From Rhyzopertha dominica (lineage: Eukaryota; Arthropoda; Insecta; Coleoptera; Bostrichidae), in NCBI GenBank assembly GCA_025024175.1, contig QCXZ01000138.1, positions 51,183,092-51,247,091 of the forward strand: a DNA stretch of 64,000 nt. Reading direction: 5' to 3'. Within the stretch, counting starts at the first letter, position 1. Each line of letters starts with the position of its first letter. Positions 58,268-64,000 of the stretch are shown here, one piece after another. The notes beneath the pieces are model-generated. The model did not search any database. It was not told the DNA's origin and was given only the letters and a program-made list of their open reading frames with translations. The translations under genes and the position numbers were made by a program.

Positions 58268-59080
58268 ATGAAAAAGGTGGAGAAGAAGCAATGCTTGATA
58301 GAAAGCCAGGTAATAAGAAAGTGGAGATACGATTATTTAAAATCTATAAAAATGTATAGACAGGAAAATCGTCCGATATTTTTCCTCGACGAAACATGGT
58401 ACGATACCCATGATACAATAAAAAAAGGATGGATTGATGACTCAGGGAAGTGCAACGTCAATATTCTGGCGTCAAAAGGAAAAAGAATAATGATTCTACA
58501 CGCAAGAGGTGGAAATGGTTTCGTTCCTGGAGCCCTGTATCTTGGATGTAAAAACTTAAAAGAAGCAAGCGCCGATTATCATTCTAATATGAATGCGGAA
58601 GTGTTTGAAAATTGGTTCAAAAATATTTTATTTCCCAAATTGCCACCAAACAGCGTCATAGTAATGGACAACGCTAGTTACCATTCGGAGCAACTGGATA
58701 AAATTCCAAACACAACAAGTAATAAGGCAACCATTCAAGAGTTTTTAAGAAAGGAAGATTTATATTTTGAAGAGGACTACACAAAAAACAATTGACATTT
58801 TCGCTTCAGAATGTGGACACACCATTCTACGATTACTCCCATATCATTGCATTTTCAACCCCATTGAAATGATATGGGGGCAGTTGAAATAAAGAATTCG
58901 ACGAGGGAACACCGGTGGAAAATTTAGCAATGGAATGCTGCTAAATATTAGACACAAAGCTGAAATAACAAGTGTCGATGCGTGAAGAAATTCAGTGCGG
59001 CATGTACTGGACATTGAAAATTAGTACAGAATGAATCATACAAGCATTAATCGTGATTTTAGCAGTGAAAGTAATAGTGA
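58268..59080 (+). pseudogene. DD82E (Sailor-like) transposase, copy 2, 5'-truncated
   Basis: Opens at MKKVEKKQCLIES and runs through WRYDYLKSIKMYRQENRPIF, first catalytic Asp in FFLDETWYDTHD, GKRIMILHARGGNGFVPGA, FENWFKNILFPKLPPNSV, and second Asp in VIVMDNASYHS. After a frameshift near 58795 it continues GHTILRLLPYHC and FNPIEMIWG with the catalytic Glu, then a stop. The two codons are 199 bases apart, against 249 in the 19 kb copy, so 50 bases are lost between them. The serine-rich acidic end (SSESNSEY) is followed by no clear stop in frame. The N-terminal DNA-binding part present in the 19 kb copy is absent. Confidence 0.78.
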
Positions 59081-60774
59081 GTATTTTTTAGTTTGTGACT
59101 CTTGTTATGTGCTTATTAACAAGCTGTAATGAACATAATCGATACCGTGTATAAATTTTATTGTGCACTATTGTAAATTTTTTCTAACAAATGTAAATAA
59201 TTTTCTACTTAGTAATTTGTATGTTTTTATATTAAATTTGTATAAATTCGTTATGACATGCAAAGGCTTTTATTTTATACATCGGAAAATTTAAATCTAA
59301 TAAAGTATCACATACAAATAGATAGCGGGTCGCGCCAGTTAGCATCGGGTCTGCATTAAATAAAATTTATTATAAAAGCTTCTATGTTTTATTGATTGCT
59401 AAATTATCATAATTAACAAATTTCAAAAATTTATAGTGGAAAAGTTAAAATTTTAGCCCAATAGTTTAGGACGGCCGACCATAAGGTTGTAAAAACCCTA
59501 ATTTACAATACAATAGTTTACGACGGCCGACCATCAAGCAGTAAAACCCTCTGCATAAGTCAGTATCATAGATGGTTGCTTGATACTTTACCAATAATTT
59601 TTTAGTTGTGTTGTGTTTTATTCATTGTTGATAAATTAATAAGGAGGTTAGCATTTATTTATCAAGTCTTACATTGAGTAAATGACTCAATAAATAATGT
59701 AATTATTTAACAATATCTTGTAATTTTTACCTCCCTGATAACAAATTTTTTGCCACTTAACAGTCTCAGAAATCAATTTGTTCCTCATTACATTTTGAAC
59801 CTGCACTCCANATCATAATTTAGATTTTACGCGTATTTCAGCCAACAATTAAATTTTTTTTACTGGATTATTTATCTACAACGANGTTTTTTATCAAGAA
59901 TTTTTTTCTGTTTTAACATAACCTTATTTTTGTTGCAGGTGAGCCAATATGTTCATGCCCGGGGCAGGCAGTAAGTAACTTGATCTTTTAAAACTCTCGT
60001 AGCCGACGTCGTTAGCTAATCGCAGTTAAAGCGTCGCGTCACGACGCGTCATTTGTTAACTTGCCGATGTATCCTCCTCTTTGTTTGATGGTTGTGTGTT
60101 TGATGTCACCGTCGCGGGATCATTAATTTCCCGATGGGAGGAGAGATTAACTGCCTCATGATTTTTGCTGCACAAGTTGTTCGCCGGCGGNTATACGAGG
60201 TNTAAGCGTGGAGAAGTGNCTGTTACAATGATGAATTGAATTTTAGCAAAATTGCTTTCTATTTGACCCATGTTGATATTTGCGTTTCTTCGTTTTTACC
60301 GCGATTCAACTCATTAATTCAATTATCCTTTTTAAATTTTATTATTTTCCTTATAATTTCCGCTTTATTAAAAAAAAATTGATTAATAAATAGTAAGTCT
60401 GAAGCCTGATTTAGAATTTTTTGAGCAATACCACTGCATCAGTAATAATATTATTGTGATATCCTTTTTGAGGGCAGTATCCAAAACATCTGCGGATCAT
60501 ATATTTTAGATACTTTCTTTCCATACATTTCACGGAATAAATATGACCCGGGACTCTTATGATGCACGCAAATTCAAGTATGGACCTAATAAATGTCTAG
60601 GTTTTGTAGGATTCATAAAAAAAATCTTCGACTTTTTGCAGTCAAAAAACTGTAAAGTTGGTTCGGCCCTATGTAACAAACCCTTCAACTTTAAATTAAA
60701 TTTGACTACCTGATCATTTGCAATTATACAAAATCATTTAAAAATTTGGATATGCCTAGTAGCATGTATGTGTT
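59081..60774. other. Non-coding DNA; short tandem duplication and a splice-like site
   Basis: Contains the 52-bp tandem repeat at 59459-59558 and a juxtaposed splice-site motif at 59938/59939. Ns at 59811, 59884, 60191, 60202 and 60219. No coding exon established. Confidence 0.45.
59459..59558. repeat. 52-bp tandem duplication
   Basis: CAATAGTTTAGGACGGCCGA recurs at 59511 with one change, each followed by CCAT, a variable stretch and GTAAAA..CCCT. Two imperfect copies, GC-richer than the flanks. Confidence 0.7.
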
Positions 60775-61205
60775 TTTTTCAAACGAGTACCTACTTTTCT
60801 TTTACTTTGACCTATGTAACACTTACCGAAAGGACAAGTAATTTTGTAAACACCTTCACTTTCTTATCTTTAATAGAACATAAAAATCTAAATGATTATT
60901 AAACGTACTATCAACAACTAATATACGATGTTTTCTAAATGTTCTTATTTGATTTGGACAACCACTTTTATTAAAAATTGACCAAACATTCCTGTTGCTA
61001 TAACTATTTCTCACTAGCGCTGATTTAATTTTGTAAAGAACTTTCGTCTGAGTTAGTTTTCCGTAAACCTTGTGTCCTTACTGCCCGGTGTTTTCTCTGC
61101 AAATCTGGATATCCAAGAAAGGTGAACTACATTTGTTTTTTATTCCACAGTAAATTTTGTCAGGATTTTAACTGCTCAAATGATTTAGAAACCTTCTTCT
61201 ATACC
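60775..61205 (-). mobile_element. Penelope-like element (PLE 3) remnant
   Basis: On the minus strand: NHLSS-stop-NPDKIYCGIKNK, then SSPFLDIQICRENTG (post-catalytic RT block), a spacer, and VYKITCPFGKCYIGQSKRK, the GIY-YIG endonuclease with both tyrosine motifs (60780-60855). Frameshifts separate the parts. Sequence differs from PLE 1 and PLE 2. Confidence 0.7.
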
Positions 61206-61552
61206 ACGGGGCCATTATTAAATTAATTAAATTAAATTGGTATTAAAAGGTTTTTGACTTCATGATTTAGATTTTCAAGAATACTATCACAATCAACTGC
61301 AAATAAATGGATATGATTAATGTTAATGTTTTTGGGTGGGTGGATTTTTTAAAATAAATGTTAATTAAATTAAAATGTTGGTAGGGAGTCTTCACCCACG
61401 TTTTCTGTGCTGTTCTTAAGGCTGTTTGAGCTGCCATATTTTTCGAACGGATTTTGACAACAACGAAATCCGCCAATATCTTGTTTTATGCAAGTTCGTA
61501 CAAACTATATTTTCAATTAGAGTTGTTTTTATCCCCATAAGTATTTTAAATA

Positions 61553-62640
61553 CACTCAGCGGCAAAAAACGATCGATGCGCTTTTTGTGCCAAAAAATGT
61601 CTTGTATTAAGTAATCATTTGTTTTTAAGAAACATAATTAAGTTTTATATTTTTGATTACCTGCGTTTTTAATAGATTAAACACCACCATGAAGCCCTAT
61701 ACTGAATTTAATTAAACAACAGAGAGAAACTGAACAAAAAAATAACAGAACAACATGAGGAACGTAGGTGAAAGAAGAATCAAGCAGAACAAATTCAGAA
61801 AACTAATATTGTGTATTGGCTCCTCGAGCTCGGATTACGGCTTCTATGCGTCTTGGCATCCCCTCAAAGAGGTTCCGAATGCTTCCCTGATCAAGGTGCT
61901 CTTTCGGATTTAAGTCGGGGCTTCTAGCTGGCCATATAAAGCGTGGGATGCCCACCTCATCCAGGTAATCATTTACTACGCGTGCAACGTGAGGACGGGC
62001 GTTATCTTGCATAATCCAAAAGGTATCGCCGACAAATGGGGCAAAAGGAACAACATGGGGCTCCAAAATATCGCGAATCCGAATTCAGTCTGTTACTAAT
62101 TCCGTTTCGAGCTTCAATACCAATACCTCCCCACACCATTATCGAGCCACCCCCATAGCTAAGCCTTGGAACGATATTGCATTGTGCAAATCTTCCTCCA
62201 GGTCGTCTCCATACTCGCTGGCGACCATCTGGTGATCGGAGACGAAATCCGGATTAATCACTTAAAAGAACTTTGCTCCATTCCTCAATGCCCCAGTTGC
62301 GATGTTCTCTGGCGAAGCGAAGTCGTTCAACTCGGTGACCCCTGGTTAATTCTGGACCGTTTGCTGGTCTTTCTGCACTTAATCCATACTCCTTCAAGCT
62401 TCTCCTTGCAGTTCTTTCTCTTACAGCTATTCCTCTCACCTCCTTCAATTCATTTCTCACCCCAATGGCAGTACTGTCCCTGTTACGCAACACTCTTAAC
62501 GTCATAAAGTGATCATCTTGGTGATTTGTACATCTTCTTCTGCCCGACTCAACTTTTCTTGTGTATGCTCTTGTTTCTATGAATCGATTTAATGCTCGCT
62601 GAACACTACGTCTTGAAACCCCCAACACCCTACACCGATG
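61553..62640 (-). mobile_element. Tc1-like (DD34E) transposon, 5'-truncated
   Basis: The 3' end starts right after TA (61551-61552) with CACTCAGCGGCAAAAAACG. About 250 bp of UTR follow, then the transposase on the minus strand. The other end is cut off inside the N-terminal helix-turn-helix near 62640; no matching repeat is visible beyond. Confidence 0.85.
61803..62628 (-). pseudogene. Tc1 DD34E transposase, truncated, with stops
   Basis: MLGVSRRSVQRALNRF (end of the first HTH), RRCTNHQDDHF, second HTH VRERTARRSLKEYGL, then ERLRFAREHRNWGIEEWSKV. First catalytic Asp in VLLSD followed by a stop codon in place of Glu. YGGGSIMVWGGIG in the centre. Second Asp in MQDNARPHVARVV, and SPDLNPKEHLD with the catalytic Glu 34 residues later, the canonical Tc1 spacing. 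Terminates at 61803-61805. Missing roughly the first 30-40 residues and interrupted, hence inactive. Confidence 0.87.
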
Positions 62641-64000
62641 TGTGTGCTACAGTGTTGAAAAGCAGCTGTAGGAATGATAATGATGAATCCGAAAGAATTG
62701 CTGAGTTCTGATAAAACTTCCTCCACATTTTAATAAGAATTAAAATGCAAGGCTGCTATACCGAAGCTTCATTTTATCCGCGCGTAGCGGGAACAAATTC
62801 CGACAAAACCCCTATAATATTTATAATCTTTTTCGTCGTTGCTCCTCGGGAAGCGCGGACTGTTAAAATGAGATGTGTCAGTCTCCCGGAATAGACAGGA
62901 GTAGTTGAGCTCCGTGTTTGGAAAACGTTGCCCGGAGGACTGCAGAATTTGTTCATTATATTCATTCCCGTTTGCCCGGTGGGAGAGAGCGCGCGAGCAA
63001 ATACCCACATGACATTTTCAATTTGGCTGCTTTATATCTGTTTAACGTGGATTCATGGCCGACTGCGACCGCTAAATGCGACGAAAGGGCCCGCGAGTGC
63101 ACGGACCACGTCATCCCTGAAATCGTTAAATTTGCTGCTCCATGCTCAAAGAGCGACGTCACGAAAGAAGGAGTCGAGGAGTGCTCCATTTTTTATTTTA
63201 ATGAGCCGTGGATTGTTGACGCCGATTGAGAAATAACGTTTGCACGTCATAAATAAATACCATTAGTTTGAAATCAAATTCTGGATGGATGTAGACTTCA
63301 TGATGGATGGATGTATGTTAATTGTTTAAATGTTCGACTAGCATACGTTTTTTATCGTACCGTTCCAAAATAGAATTTCGCTTAGGTTAGTACTGATTAG
63401 GCTAATTAAAACGCATTAGGGAGATTATTCAAACGTGGATGAAATGGTACTTGGCGCTGCCCAATGAAAACGAATGAAACTCACGTAAGCCACCAACCTG
63501 TAACATATAGTTAGTAGGAATCGTGACCCCTAGGTCCCAGTCTTTCGACCGGGCAAATATTACCTTACTAAACCACCTAATACCCTTAGTCGAGTGACAG
63601 TTTGATGTTCCCAAGAATAGGTCTTGGCCAGATTTGCTCCGCTAGCAACAGTTTTTGGACGATATGGATATGTCAAAGCCATTCAGGACTTACACAGCTA
63701 TAGAGTGGAAAAACCACCATTACTATTAGAATATATCGCACTAGCGATACCCTAGCAATAATAATTGCAAATACAGATAGTGTCCAACTGTATTAATTGC
63801 AGTCAACAAACCACAAGTTGACTCTTTCTACAGTCAAGCTTTCGCGATTTATTTTTATTCCTTCATTATTAAGACGAGTCCTTAATCAGTAACTGTGTTG
63901 CCATTTTTACAACAGCCATTAACAGGAACATAATACATCGTGAACGCTATTTAGAGATCTTTGAATGATTATAAATATTATTGCACACTCGAGACTGATG
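62641..64000. other. Non-coding DNA with a GC-rich island and a GGAT-rich patch
   Basis: 62770-63240 is GC-rich and open in several frames on both strands, which reflects base composition rather than a gene. 63285-63315 has short GGATGGATG repeats. Nothing else recognised. Confidence 0.45.

Noticed and set aside
62166..62507. 113-codon plus-strand frame
   Set aside because: Antisense of the Tc1 transposase.
62918..63236. Overlapping long frames on both strands
   Set aside because: Open in three frames at once with no conserved motif, as expected from base composition.

Overview
The window reads as AT-rich nuclear DNA from an arthropod, most likely an insect and possibly a beetle. The evidence is the resident repeat set: several IS630-Tc1-mariner families whose transposases start with the insect-typical DUF4817-type helix-turn-helix, a Ty3/gypsy LTR retrotransposon, Penelope-like elements (PLEs), and LINE fragments with jockey-like C-termini. 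I found no convincing host gene, tRNA, rRNA or CRISPR array. The stretch is probably intergenic or part of a very long intron, colonised by successive waves of transposons. Isolated N bases suggest a draft assembly.

Layout from left to right. 1-12.5 kb: two broken copies of a DD41D transposon (family A, 1228-3220 and 5959-7309), a decayed mariner scrap (about 3290-3690), a minus-strand PLE (10.9-12.5 kb) and a fragment of a second DD41D family (family B, 12.5-12.9 kb). 14-23 kb: a solo end of a third DD41D family (C), a DUF4817 transposase N-terminus, a degenerate DD82E transposase (19.1-20.4 kb), and another family B copy (21.5-22.7 kb). 23-28 kb: a LINE 3' end, the most complete family A copy (23.5-25.7 kb, minus), a second PLE (26.8-28.1 kb) and a 90-bp-arm palindrome carrying hammerhead-like cores (28.6-28.8 kb).

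32.1-41.4 kb holds a full-length 9,265-bp Ty3/gypsy element on the minus strand. It has 2,247-bp LTRs that look identical, a CTAG target duplication, gag with two zinc knuckles, and an in-frame pol. The two are separated only by a UGA-CUAG stop, which is a classic readthrough context. The pol frame is then broken by a TAA inside the protease. The LTRs carry 12 hairpin-forming 80-bp tandem units. The element abuts, and probably interrupts, a LINE (41.4-43.9 kb) that also carries a 1,222-bp family C transposon. 45-64 kb: two more family B copies (one a 727-bp deletion derivative with long inverted repeats), a mariner DD34D pseudogene (48.4-49.5 kb), an inverted pair of diverged repeats around 52-54 kb, a second DD82E copy (58.3 kb), a third PLE (60.8-61.2 kb) and a Tc1 DD34E copy (61.6-62.6 kb).

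No catalytic gene for a DNA transposon looks intact. Only gag appears intact as a protein. The remaining DNA is AT-rich, with scattered GC-richer islands that may be the host's own conserved sequence. The most unusual signals are the UGA-CUAG gag/pol junction, the hairpin-bearing LTR array, the hammerhead-like PLE palindrome, the DD82E transposase, and a recursive-splice-like site near 59.94 kb.
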